Assembly (NCBI GenBank): GCA_045545455.1
Contig: JAZQAY010000080.1
Location: 1 to 11,391 of the forward strand
Length of the DNA: 11,391 bases
Direction of reading: 5' to 3'
Source: RUG754 sp045545455
Lineage (GTDB): Bacteria > Bacillota > Clostridia > Peptostreptococcales > Anaerovoracaceae
In this document: one piece after another, positions 5,121 to 11,391 of the stretch
Layout of the letters: every line of letters begins with the position of its first letter
How positions within the stretch are numbered: position 1 is the first letter of the stretch
Program-made: the position numbers and the translations under genes
The notes under the pieces: model-generated
The model's input: the letters and a program-made list of their open reading frames with translations, nothing else
What the model was told of the DNA's origin: nothing
Database searches by the model: none

Positions 5121-7130
5121 TTGAAACGTTTTTCAAAAAACCTTACGATCTATATTCTGCTCTTTGCTATCGTTTTCGGAGTGGCATACTTCTTTAACGG
5201 TCAGCAGAATACCGAGATCAAAACTACTGAAATAGAGCTGAGCAAATTCATCAGTTACCTGGACAGGGAGATGATCTCTGAGGTAGAGGTGAACGGCGTC
5301 ATGGTCACCGGCAAGACCGGCGAGAATGAATACGTGTACTGCTACGTACCTTCAGCCTATGAGGTCGCCATGCTGGATGAACAGTACCTCTTCCCTATGG
5401 CTAAAGAGGGTAAGATAGTGTATAAGAGCCCCAAACCCTCATCGGGTTCATTCTGGCTCAACGTGATCCCCAACGTGCTCATGATAGGTGCCATGATCTT
5501 CCTGTTCTACATTATGATGAACGGCGGAGGAAACGGCAAGGCCTTCCAGTTCGCCAAATCCCGCGCGCGTCAGGTAAAGGGAGAGAAGACCACATTTGAA
5601 GACGTGGCAGGACTTGAAGAAGAGAAGGCTGAACTTGAAGAGATAGTCGACTTCCTCAAGAACCCCGGCAAATACAACGAGCTGGGAGCCAGGATCCCCA
5701 AGGGAGTGCTTCTGGTGGGTCCTCCGGGAACAGGTAAGACATATATCTCAAGAGCCGCTGCAGGTGAAGCAGGAGTTCCTTTCTTCACTATCTCTGGTTC
5801 AGACTTCGTGGAGATGTTCGTCGGAGTCGGCGCATCCCGTGTACGTGACCTTTTCGGGGAAGCCAAGAAGAATGCTCCCTGCATCGTTTTCATCGATGAG
5901 ATCGATGCCGTGGGACGTAAGCGCGGATCCGGTATCGGCGGAGGCCACGATGAAAGAGAACAGACTCTCAACCAGCTCCTGGTTGAAATGGACGGTTTCG
6001 CACCTAACGCAGGTATCATCGTCATGGCTGCCACAAACAGGCCTGACGTGCTCGACCCTGCGCTCCTTCGTCCCGGAAGATTCGACCGTCAGATCGTTAT
6101 CGGCCTTCCTGACGTGAAGGGCAGAGAAGCCATCATCAAGGTACACTCCAGGAATAAACCCCTTGCGGATGACGTGACCCCTGAGATCCTTGCCAGAAGG
6201 ACCATGGGATTCACACCTGCAGATCTTGAGAACGTGCTCAATGAAGCAGCCCTGATCACCGCCAGGAGGAACGGCAGATACATCAGGATGGAAGAGATAG
6301 AGGAAGCTATACGCAAGGTCCAGATGGGTCCTGCGAAGAAATCCAGAGTCGTATCAGACGAAGAAAAGAAGCTTACAGCTTATCACGAAGCGGGTCACGC
6401 GGTGGTATCCAGAAGCCTTCCCAAGCATATGGACGTGCATGAGGTAACCATCGTTCCCAGAGGACGTGCCGGCGGATATACAATGTACCTTCCTGAGGAC
6501 GACAATATGTTCCAGACAAGACAGGAAATGTACAACCACATCGTTACTTCCATGGGCGGCCGCGTAGCAGAAAAGCTGAAGATGGACGATATTTCTGTCG
6601 GAGCTTCGGGAGATATCCAGCAGGCTACCAATATAGCCCGTGAGATGGTGACCAAGTACGGCTTCAGCGATGAACTCGGGAACGTGAACTACGGCGGAGA
6701 CGGTGAAGTCTTCCTGGGAGCTGACTTTACAGCCCATAAGACTTACTCTGAAGATACTGCCAAGATGATCGACGATGAGATCAGAAGGATCATCGGGGAA
6801 GGCTTTGCTCTCGCAGAAAAGATACTTACAGAGAATGATGACAAGCTCGAGAGAGTAGCACAGGCTCTGCTTCTCGTAGAGACCATCGACGGAGATCAGT
6901 TCGAGGCTCTGTATAACGGGACTATGGAACCTGATGACCTTAAGAAGTCCGTAGACGAAGAAAAAGAGCTTCAGAAAAAGCAGGATGAAGAAGAAGCCAA
7001 AGAAACAGAAAGGATACTTCGCGAGAAAGCCGAGATAGAGGCAAGGGAAGCAGCTCAGAGAGAAGAAGGATTTATCACTCTGGGAGAAGTCATGGACGAC
7101 GAAGACCCTGATACGAAAGAAGGCGAATGA
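5121..7130 (+). CDS. ftsH: ATP-dependent zinc metalloprotease FtsH
   Basis: Membrane-bound hexameric AAA+ protease that unfolds and degrades damaged membrane proteins and selected cytoplasmic regulators. The 669-residue protein starts with TTG. Transmembrane segments lie at about 9-25 and 112-132, flanking an extracytoplasmic domain. The AAA+ module has Walker A GPPGTGKT (200-207), pore-loop residues FVGVG, Walker B CIVFIDEID (254-262) and the second region of homology ending RPGRFDRQI. The zinc protease has HEAGH (422-426), with D498 in SGDIQQAT as the third ligand. After Walker A the helix reads YISRAAAGEAG where most FtsH have LLAKAVAGEAG, a mild divergence. The last 70 or so residues are an unusually charged Glu/Lys/Asp tail, probably a coiled coil or disordered. 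It has its own predicted promoter and ends in an ATGA overlap with the next gene. Confidence 0.98.
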   Translation: MKRFSKNLTIYILLFAIVFGVAYFFNGQQNTEIKTTEIELSKFISYLDREMISEVEVNGVMVTGKTGENEYVYCYVPSAYEVAMLDEQYLFPMAKEGKIVYKSPKPSSGSFWLNVIPNVLMIGAMIFLFYIMMNGGGNGKAFQFAKSRARQVKGEKTTFEDVAGLEEEKAELEEIVDFLKNPGKYNELGARIPKGVLLVGPPGTGKTYISRAAAGEAGVPFFTISGSDFVEMFVGVGASRVRDLFGEAKKNAPCIVFIDEIDAVGRKRGSGIGGGHDEREQTLNQLLVEMDGFAPNAGIIVMAATNRPDVLDPALLRPGRFDRQIVIGLPDVKGREAIIKVHSRNKPLADDVTPEILARRTMGFTPADLENVLNEAALITARRNGRYIRMEEIEEAIRKVQMGPAKKSRVVSDEEKKLTAYHEAGHAVVSRSLPKHMDVHEVTIVPRGRAGGYTMYLPEDDNMFQTRQEMYNHIVTSMGGRVAEKLKMDDISVGASGDIQQATNIAREMVTKYGFSDELGNVNYGGDGEVFLGADFTAHKTYSEDTAKMIDDEIRRIIGEGFALAEKILTENDDKLERVAQALLLVETIDGDQFEALYNGTMEPDDLKKSVDEEKELQKKQDEEEAKETERILREKAEIEAREAAQREEGFITLGEVMDDEDPDTKEGE

Positions 7131-8299
7131 GAATGAGAACAAAAGTCATTAACAACACCATCACAAGACTTCTGAATTTTGAAAAGTATTCCAACTTCAA
7201 GCAGGCTCTCGAGGATACGGCAATAGTTAATGATTTTCAGGTTGTTTTACTTTCAGAAGATTTCAATCCGCTTATCATAGTGGAAACAAGACATCAGATC
7301 ACCATCGATGAAGCTATCAGAGTGGGAAGGGATCTGGCCAGCGGCGTAGGCGATTCATACAGATTCGTTGAGATCGGAGGCACCAAGACTTACTGGGGAG
7401 CTATAAATATCAACTCGGGTAAGTATTATCTTCTCCTGGTGGATAATGAAGACAAGTATACCAATGAAGAGATAAACATGCTCGCCGAGATCATCGAACT
7501 GAGCATGGGAATGTGGAAATACACTCCTGAGAGGGATGCCAAGGCCGAGTTCATAAGAGCCCTTATAAGGGGAAACAAGTCTCTCGCATATTCCTTAAGA
7601 GAGGAAGCGGGAGTATCGGGCGAAAACATCCTGGGAGTATTCTTCATCAGGGATTTCGACCAGCAGAAGGTTGAAGAAGCCTATCAGGAAGCTGAAGAGA
7701 ACGGCGATATCCGCATGATAAAGGTGATCGAAGATAACGGAAGCTACGGTATTATCCTTAAGCAGACTCCTGTGCAGGAGAAGGCAGACGTTAACTATAT
7801 CGAAGAGTGCATTGCATTGTTCGACAGGATAAAAGAGGATAAGAAGGTCCGCGTATTCCACGTTACCGGTGTGGACGGAATAGAAGGTGCCGGAGACGGT
7901 CTCAGGCTCATCAATGAGACCAGTTCCTTCGTTGAAAACATTTTTCCCTACAAGAGAGTGTTCTCAAAGTATGAGCTGGTGCTTGTCTCCAACTGCATCT
8001 ACATCCAGATAACAGGAGGCCAGCTGAAAAAGAACTATATGGACCTCCTGGAGCCTTTCAGAAAGGAAGGATCCAACAAGGCCAGACAGCTTCTGGAGAC
8101 CCTTGAGACTTTCGTACTGGATGCAGGGATGAATTCCGCCAAGACTTCGGACTTCCTTGAGGTGCATACCAACACCGTACAGTACAGGCTAAAGAAAATA
8201 AACGAGATCCTGGGTGCTGAGATCACAGGAAACCGGGTGATCCCGGGACTGACCGTTGCCCTGGCCCTGAGAAGGATGGAAAATGGTAACAATAGGTAA
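7127..8299 (+). CDS. PucR/CdaR-type transcriptional regulator
   Basis: A 390-residue probable DNA-binding regulator. The C-terminal region (about 322-382) matches the PucR-type helix-turn-helix: LLETLETFVLDAGMNSAKTSDFLEVHTNTVQYRLKKINEILG, with the diagnostic HxNTVxYRLKKI core. The N-terminal 130 residues look like a GAF/PAS-type sensor fold, with beta strands VVLLSEDFNPLIIV and KYYLLLVDNED ending in the helix INMLAEIIELSMGMW. The middle (about 150-310) resembles the degenerate GGDEF-like domain of CdaR proteins. Family members respond to small metabolites, but no catabolic gene sits here, so the ligand and targets are unknown. The ATG at 7127 overlaps the ftsH stop (ATGA). A second ATG at 7133 is nine bases after AGAAGG and may be the better start. 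The 3' end overlaps dus by 17 bases. Cotranscription from the ftsH promoter is likely. Confidence 0.85.
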   Translation: MRMRTKVINNTITRLLNFEKYSNFKQALEDTAIVNDFQVVLLSEDFNPLIIVETRHQITIDEAIRVGRDLASGVGDSYRFVEIGGTKTYWGAININSGKYYLLLVDNEDKYTNEEINMLAEIIELSMGMWKYTPERDAKAEFIRALIRGNKSLAYSLREEAGVSGENILGVFFIRDFDQQKVEEAYQEAEENGDIRMIKVIEDNGSYGIILKQTPVQEKADVNYIEECIALFDRIKEDKKVRVFHVTGVDGIEGAGDGLRLINETSSFVENIFPYKRVFSKYELVLVSNCIYIQITGGQLKKNYMDLLEPFRKEGSNKARQLLETLETFVLDAGMNSAKTSDFLEVHTNTVQYRLKKINEILGAEITGNRVIPGLTVALALRRMENGNNR

Positions 8300-9215
8300 C
8301 TTTGAAATAAAAGACAGATTCGTATTAGCGCCGCTTGCTGGAATAACAGACGGCGCTTTTCGTCGTATATGCTTTCAGATGGGAGCAGCCATGGCCTGTT
8401 CCGAAATGGTGTCCGCAAAAGGACTGTTCTATGGAGACAGGAAGACGGGAAAACTCCTGACCATACTTCCCGGAGAGGGTCCGGTGGGCTATCAGATATT
8501 CGGGCATGAACCCGATATAATGGCCTTTGCGGCAAGGGAGCTGGACGGTTATGACAACGCCTTCCTGGATATAAACATGGGGTGTCCCGTTCCGAAGGTG
8601 GTAAAGAATCACGAAGGGTCTTATCTGATGAAGGAACCGGATCTGTGCTTCGATCTGGTGCAGGCCTGTGTTAAGAATACGTCCAAGCCCGTGACCGTCA
8701 AAATAAGGGCGGGCTGGGACAAGGACCATCTGAACGCTGCTGAGGTGGCTTCAGCCTGTGAATCAGCAGGAGCAGCGGCGGTGGCTGTCCACGGAAGGAC
8801 AAGGGAACAGTACTATTCGGGAAAGGCTGACTGGTCTGTGATAGCGAAGGTAAAAAAGGCGGTGAGGATACCGGTCATCGGAAACGGTGACGTGACGTCC
8901 AGGGCCGACGGCATCAGGATGATGGAGGAGACGGGCTGCGATCTGGTCATGATAGGACGCGGTGCACTGGGTAACCCCTGGATATTCGACCGATCCCACG
9001 ACGGACCGCCGACACCGGATGAACTGAAGGAAGTCATGATGAGACATCTCACTGATACTGCTGAACTCAAGGGAGAACATATAGCGGTGCTTGAGATGAG
9101 GAAACACGTGGGCTGGTATCTTAAAGGAAGACCGGGAGCGGCTTCCTTCAGGAATGAAGTAAACCGGATAGACGATATCGAAGAATTAAAAAATGCTATT
9201 GCCGCTATCCTTTGA
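8283..9215 (+). CDS. dus: tRNA-dihydrouridine synthase (DusB-like)
   Basis: FMN-dependent enzyme that reduces uridine to dihydrouridine in tRNA, 310 residues, a typical Dus length. The TIM-barrel opens with FVLAPLAGITDGAFRRIC. The catalytic cysteine is C101 in INMGCPVPKVVKN. FMN and tRNA-contact motifs KIRAGWD, HGRTREQYYSGKADW (from H170), GNGDV (200-204) and MIGRGALGNPWIF follow in the usual order. Similarity is closest to the DusB group common in Bacillota, but the uridine position modified is inferred, not visible. The ATG at 8283 lies inside the end of the regulator gene (17-bp overlap), six bases after an AAGGA ribosome binding site, implying translational coupling. No clear terminator follows; the next gene has its own promoter. 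Confidence 0.96.
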   Translation: MVTIGNFEIKDRFVLAPLAGITDGAFRRICFQMGAAMACSEMVSAKGLFYGDRKTGKLLTILPGEGPVGYQIFGHEPDIMAFAARELDGYDNAFLDINMGCPVPKVVKNHEGSYLMKEPDLCFDLVQACVKNTSKPVTVKIRAGWDKDHLNAAEVASACESAGAAAVAVHGRTREQYYSGKADWSVIAKVKKAVRIPVIGNGDVTSRADGIRMMEETGCDLVMIGRGALGNPWIFDRSHDGPPTPDELKEVMMRHLTDTAELKGEHIAVLEMRKHVGWYLKGRPGAASFRNEVNRIDDIEELKNAIAAIL

Positions 9216-9218
9216 TTA

Positions 9219-9247
9219 TTGAATTTGATCGTCACAGGATATATAAT
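9219..9247 (+). promoter_or_regulatory. Predicted promoter for the zinc-ribbon membrane protein gene
   Basis: TTGAAT at 9219-9224 and a perfect TATAAT at 9242-9247 are separated by 17 bases. The -35 begins four bases after the dus stop. Start of transcription is expected near 9254, followed by GGAGG shortly before the ATG at 9300. Confidence 0.7.
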
Positions 9248-9299
9248 TTAATTATCAGTAAGCAGTTATAAGAAGATCGAGGGTATACTGGAGGTAACT

Positions 9300-9758
9300 A
9301 TGTATTGCAGGAATTGCGGAGAACAGTTGAATGACAATGACAGGGTATGTCCCGCATGCGGGACTCCGGTCGTGAAGACCGGCCCTCAGGGAGCACCTAA
9401 TAACGGACCTCAGACTTATGCTTACGGAGGGACTGATGATGCCCCCCGCCAGACTTACCAGTATTCAGGTCCTGAATATCAGCCTTCGCCTGACACCGGA
9501 TCCAAGGGCTGGGGAGTTTTGGGATGCTGCCTTCCTTTGATCGGGCTCATCCTTTTCCTCGTATGGAAGGACGATAAGCCGAGATCAGCCAGGTCCGCAG
9601 GCATAGGAGCTATCATTGGCGTGGCACTCTGCGTGCTGACGATCATAGCTCTCTTTGCGCTGGGAGTAGGCCTTAGCGCCCTCGGTATCGCAGAAGGCGT
9701 ATACAGCGGTGATATCGATCTCAGCGAATTGCAGAACTACATCGGTCAGAATATATGA
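9300..9758 (+). CDS. Zinc-ribbon domain protein with two transmembrane segments
   Basis: A 152-residue protein of unknown function. It starts with a compact zinc ribbon, C3-x2-C6 and C17-x2-C20 (YCRNCGEQL and VCPACGTPV), of the type fused to many small Bacillota membrane proteins. A low-complexity Gly/Pro/Gln/Tyr linker (about 28-68) follows. Then come two hydrophobic segments, at about 72-89 (with a CC pair at 76-77) and 100-128, joined by a short charged loop WKDDKPRSARS. The C-terminus is acidic. The cytoplasmic ribbon on a membrane anchor suggests protein or nucleic acid contact at the membrane, but no reaction can be named. GGAGG is well placed before the ATG, and a consensus-like promoter lies just upstream. 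A hairpin separates it from the DUF2085 gene. Confidence 0.82.
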   Translation: MYCRNCGEQLNDNDRVCPACGTPVVKTGPQGAPNNGPQTYAYGGTDDAPRQTYQYSGPEYQPSPDTGSKGWGVLGCCLPLIGLILFLVWKDDKPRSARSAGIGAIIGVALCVLTIIALFALGVGLSALGIAEGVYSGDIDLSELQNYIGQNI

Positions 9759-9771
9759 TCGTTTTATGAGA

Positions 9772-9796
9772 GACGGCCATAGTGCCGTCCGATTTT
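9772..9796 (+). terminator. Terminator-like hairpin between the zinc-ribbon gene and the DUF2085 gene
   Basis: GACGGC at 9772-9777 pairs with GCCGTC at 9784-9789 around CATAGT, followed after three bases by TTTT. The six-base stem and offset T run make it a weak terminator. It ends four bases before the next ATG. Confidence 0.5.
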
Positions 9797-9800
9797 AATT

Positions 9801-10199
9801 ATGAATTATCCAACGGGCGTCAGATTTGAAAAACAGATCAGGTTTATGTATAAATGGCTGCCGATATTTTGCGGCTGTCATCAGAGACCGGAACGCTCGT
9901 TTTTTGTTAATGGATATCAGATGCCGGTGTGTGCCAGATGCGAAGGAGAGCTTTTCGGGATACTCGCAGCTCTGATCGCAATATGGTGGATGAGACCGCC
10001 TTACTGGCTTATGGCTGTGATCATGATACCCATGATCGCAGATGGTCTGATCCAGGGCCTGACGAAATATGAGAGCACCAACCGGAGAAGGCTTATCACA
10101 GGAGTTCTGTTTGGATTCGGGATAACTATGATAGTACTTATGTTCTGTATAGCGGTTTTTAGGCTGGGTATCGCAGTTGGAAGCGGACTCAGGGGATAG
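9801..10199 (+). CDS. DUF2085 family membrane protein
   Basis: A 132-residue predicted membrane protein matching the DUF2085 pattern. The conserved CHQRPERSFFVNGYQMPVCARC segment holds C26-H27, R29, E31, C44 and C47; C24 is an extra cysteine. Later comes PMIADGLIQGL (D81) and ESTNRRRLITGVLFGFG (91-107). Hydrophobic segments lie at about 50-64, 68-85 and 98-125. The Cys/His cluster just before the first membrane helix suggests metal binding or redox chemistry, but the family's function is not established. No Shine-Dalgarno site precedes the ATG at 9801; an internal ATG at codon 16 is an alternative with only a weak AGG. The stop overlaps the ribosome binding site of the following gene, so the two are probably cotranscribed. 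Confidence 0.85.
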   Translation: MNYPTGVRFEKQIRFMYKWLPIFCGCHQRPERSFFVNGYQMPVCARCEGELFGILAALIAIWWMRPPYWLMAVIMIPMIADGLIQGLTKYESTNRRRLITGVLFGFGITMIVLMFCIAVFRLGIAVGSGLRG

Positions 10200-10207
10200 G
10201 AGGCATC

Positions 10208-10987
10208 ATGGCAAGGGTAGTATCGGTAGAGACCATGCGTCAGTCAGACGCATATACAATAGAGAATCTTGTTCCTTCAAAGGAGCTTATGTACAGAGCC
10301 GGCCGCGGCATTTTCGAGATCGTGGACAAGTACGGACAGGAGAAGTGTGAAAAGGCGGCGGACGGAAGGGATGTATGCGATGAGATGATAGAAGCTTCCG
10401 GGATGGGATCCTGCAGAAGATGGTATCTCAGCTGTCCTTACGGCTGCGCTGAGAACAGGACAGGCTGGAAAGCTCCGGTCGCCATCGCAGCCGGAAAAGG
10501 AAACAATGCAGGTGACGGCTACGTGGTTGCCGGGCTGCTGAATGCCAGAGGGATACCTGTGGATCTGATACTATTGGATGAGAAGTTCTCAGAGGACGGG
10601 AAGTATTACTTTGACGATTGCATGGAATCTGAGATACCTGCGAAAGCATATGAGCCGGGCATACATCTCGCGGAGTACGGAACGATATTGGATTGCCTCC
10701 TTGGGACCGGATTTTCAGGAGAGGTGAGAGAACCAATGGCAGCCTTTATCCGGGCTATAAACGAGGCTGGTGAGAAAGGAACTTTCGTGGTCTCCGCAGA
10801 TATCAACAGCGGTCTGAACGGAGATACGGGGGAAGGAAGCCTCTTCGTAAAGTCAGATCTGACTGTGTCGATAGGTGAATTCAAATACGGACACTTCATC
10901 GGCCGTGCTGGGGAGGCCATGAAAGACAAGGCGAACGTGGATATTGGGATTGAGATCATAGGGGAAGTGAAAGAGATAGAAGAATAG
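10208..10987 (+). CDS. nnrE: NAD(P)HX epimerase domain protein (YjeF N-terminal type)
   Basis: A 259-residue stand-alone YjeF_N domain, which in known members epimerises damaged hydrated NAD(P)H so that a kinase-type dehydratase can repair it. Visible family features are VETMRQSDAYTIE at the N-terminus, SKELMYRAGRG (24-34), the nucleotide-loop GKGNNAGDGY (96-105, usually GNNGGDG), the acidic DCLLGTGFSGEVREP segment, VVSADINSGLNGDTG and TVSIGEFKYGHFIG. There is no fused NnrD dehydratase domain. Between the first helix and the GNN loop lies an insertion of some 45 residues (about 43-88) with five cysteines (47, 57, 69, 76, 80), absent from typical family members. GGAGG at 10199-10203 precedes the ATG by four bases. 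It follows the DUF2085 gene directly and ends before a strong terminator. The epimerase role is by family and untested here. Confidence 0.85.
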   Translation: MARVVSVETMRQSDAYTIENLVPSKELMYRAGRGIFEIVDKYGQEKCEKAADGRDVCDEMIEASGMGSCRRWYLSCPYGCAENRTGWKAPVAIAAGKGNNAGDGYVVAGLLNARGIPVDLILLDEKFSEDGKYYFDDCMESEIPAKAYEPGIHLAEYGTILDCLLGTGFSGEVREPMAAFIRAINEAGEKGTFVVSADINSGLNGDTGEGSLFVKSDLTVSIGEFKYGHFIGRAGEAMKDKANVDIGIEIIGEVKEIEE

Positions 10988-10999
10988 AACCATATGTTC

Positions 11000-11040
11000 A
11001 AAAACAGAAACAGGCTGCGAGTGGCAGCCTGTTTCTTTGC
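11000..11040. terminator. Bidirectional terminator between convergent genes
   Basis: GAAACAGGCTGC at 11007-11018 and GCAGCCTGTTTC at 11024-11035 form a perfect 12-bp stem with a GAGTG loop. T's follow on the plus strand, and five T's follow on the minus strand (A's at 11000-11004). It can stop both the epimerase transcript and the opposing rubrerythrin transcript. Between it and the rubrerythrin stop lie about 57 bases with two short palindromes, CGGCGCCG (11055-11062) and AACGCGTT (11075-11082), and no gene. Confidence 0.85.
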
Positions 11041-11092
11041 TTGATATTGATATTCGGCGCCGGGTACAAGACCTAACGCGTTGAATACTTGA

Positions 11093-11391
11093 TTAACCGA
11101 AGTATCTCTTGAGGAGTCCTTCGAATCCCTTGCCGTGTCTTGCTTCGTCGCGACCAATTTCATGAACGATGTCATGGATAGCATCGAGGTTGAGTTCCTT
11201 AGCTCTCTTGGCAAGATCAGCTCTTCCCTGAGTTGCGCCGTATTCAGCGTCAGCTCTCAGTTCGAGGTTCTTCTTAGTGGAATCTGTAACAACTTCACCC
11301 AGGAGTTCTGCGAAGTGAGCAGCGTGCCATGCTTCTTCGAATGCAGCCTTCTCAAAGAAAGCGCCTACTTCAGGATATCCTTCTCTGATAG
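11093..11391 (-). CDS. Rubrerythrin family protein (NADH peroxidase type), C-terminal part (partial)
   Basis: The minus strand encodes the last 98 residues of a rubrerythrin-type diiron four-helix-bundle protein; its 5' end lies beyond the window. The visible metal-ligand helices are FEEAWHAAHFAELLG and GRDEARHGKGFEGLLKRYFG, each with the E-x-x-H type pairs used by the diiron site. No rubredoxin domain occurs at this C-terminus, which stops right after the helix, so any rubredoxin would have to be N-terminal as in the reverse rubrerythrins of clostridia. Such proteins reduce hydrogen peroxide and protect anaerobes from oxygen. The gene converges on the epimerase gene and shares its terminator. 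The family call is firm; the exact subtype is inferred from the tail only. Confidence 0.88.
   Translation of the reverse strand, partial: IREGYPEVGAFFEKAAFEEAWHAAHFAELLGEVVTDSTKKNLELRADAEYGATQGRADLAKRAKELNLDAIHDIVHEIGRDEARHGKGFEGLLKRYFG

Noticed and set aside
6354..7142. 262-codon open frame on the minus strand inside ftsH
   Set aside because: Antisense to the protease and tail; its Phe/Leu-rich sequence mirrors the sense strand's GAA/AAG codons rather than a real protein.
11041..11092. Short palindromes CGGCGCCG and AACGCGTT and a TTGATAT/TGATAT repeat
   Set aside because: Too short to call as sites; they lie in the 3' untranslated region of the rubrerythrin gene and have no partner elements.
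10606..11214. 202-codon minus-strand open frame spanning the terminator and two genes
   Set aside because: It runs through the bidirectional terminator, is antisense to the epimerase gene and is out of frame with the clear rubrerythrin reading frame.
1..11391. CRISPR array, mobile element, tRNA/rRNA gene or phage defence system
   Set aside because: No regularly spaced repeats, transposase or integrase frames, tRNA-like cloverleafs or defence domains were seen on either strand.

Overview
The window reads as chromosomal housekeeping DNA from a strictly anaerobic, low-to-mid GC Bacillota, most likely a clostridial lineage (Eubacteriales, perhaps near Anaerovoracaceae; this placement is an inference). 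The support is a ferredoxin-dependent 2-oxoacid oxidoreductase, a rubrerythrin-type peroxidase, strong AGGAGG-like ribosome binding sites, TTG starts, frequent AGA/AGG arginine codons, and a methionyl-tRNA synthetase with four zinc cysteines and a C-terminal tRNA-binding domain. I see no insertion sequence, prophage, CRISPR array, tRNA or rRNA.

Region 1 (1-1014): the 3' end of a 2-oxoacid:ferredoxin oxidoreductase operon. It holds the C-terminus of the beta (thiamine diphosphate) subunit, the complete gamma subunit, and a translationally coupled 50-residue Cys-rich membrane-type peptide that ORF callers easily miss. A near-perfect 17-19 bp terminator closes the operon.

Region 2 (994-3157): metG with its own promoter, whose -35 lies inside the upstream terminator. 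A roughly 110-nt leader with a possible structured hairpin follows. A GC-rich terminator-like hairpin follows metG and overlaps the start region of tatD.

Region 3 (3164-9215): five tightly packed genes. tatD (metal-dependent nuclease/hydrolase) and tilS (tRNA-Ile lysidine synthase) overlap by one base. A promoter then drives ftsH (membrane AAA+ zinc protease, TTG start), a PucR/CdaR-type transcription regulator (4-bp overlap with ftsH) and dus (tRNA dihydrouridine synthase, 17-bp overlap). This joins tRNA modification, membrane proteostasis and an uncharacterised regulator in one unit.

Region 4 (9219-10987): a new consensus-like promoter, a zinc-ribbon/two-TM membrane protein, a DUF2085 membrane protein, and a stand-alone NAD(P)HX epimerase domain protein (NnrE/YjeF_N) carrying an unusual five-cysteine insertion.

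Region 5 (10988-11391): a bidirectional terminator between convergent genes, then the C-terminal part of a minus-strand rubrerythrin-family protein that runs off the window.

No dramatic new system is evident. The best candidates for a second look are the kor-coupled small protein, the Cys-rich NnrE insertion, the ftsH-regulator-dus arrangement, and the overlaps of hairpins with promoters and start codons.
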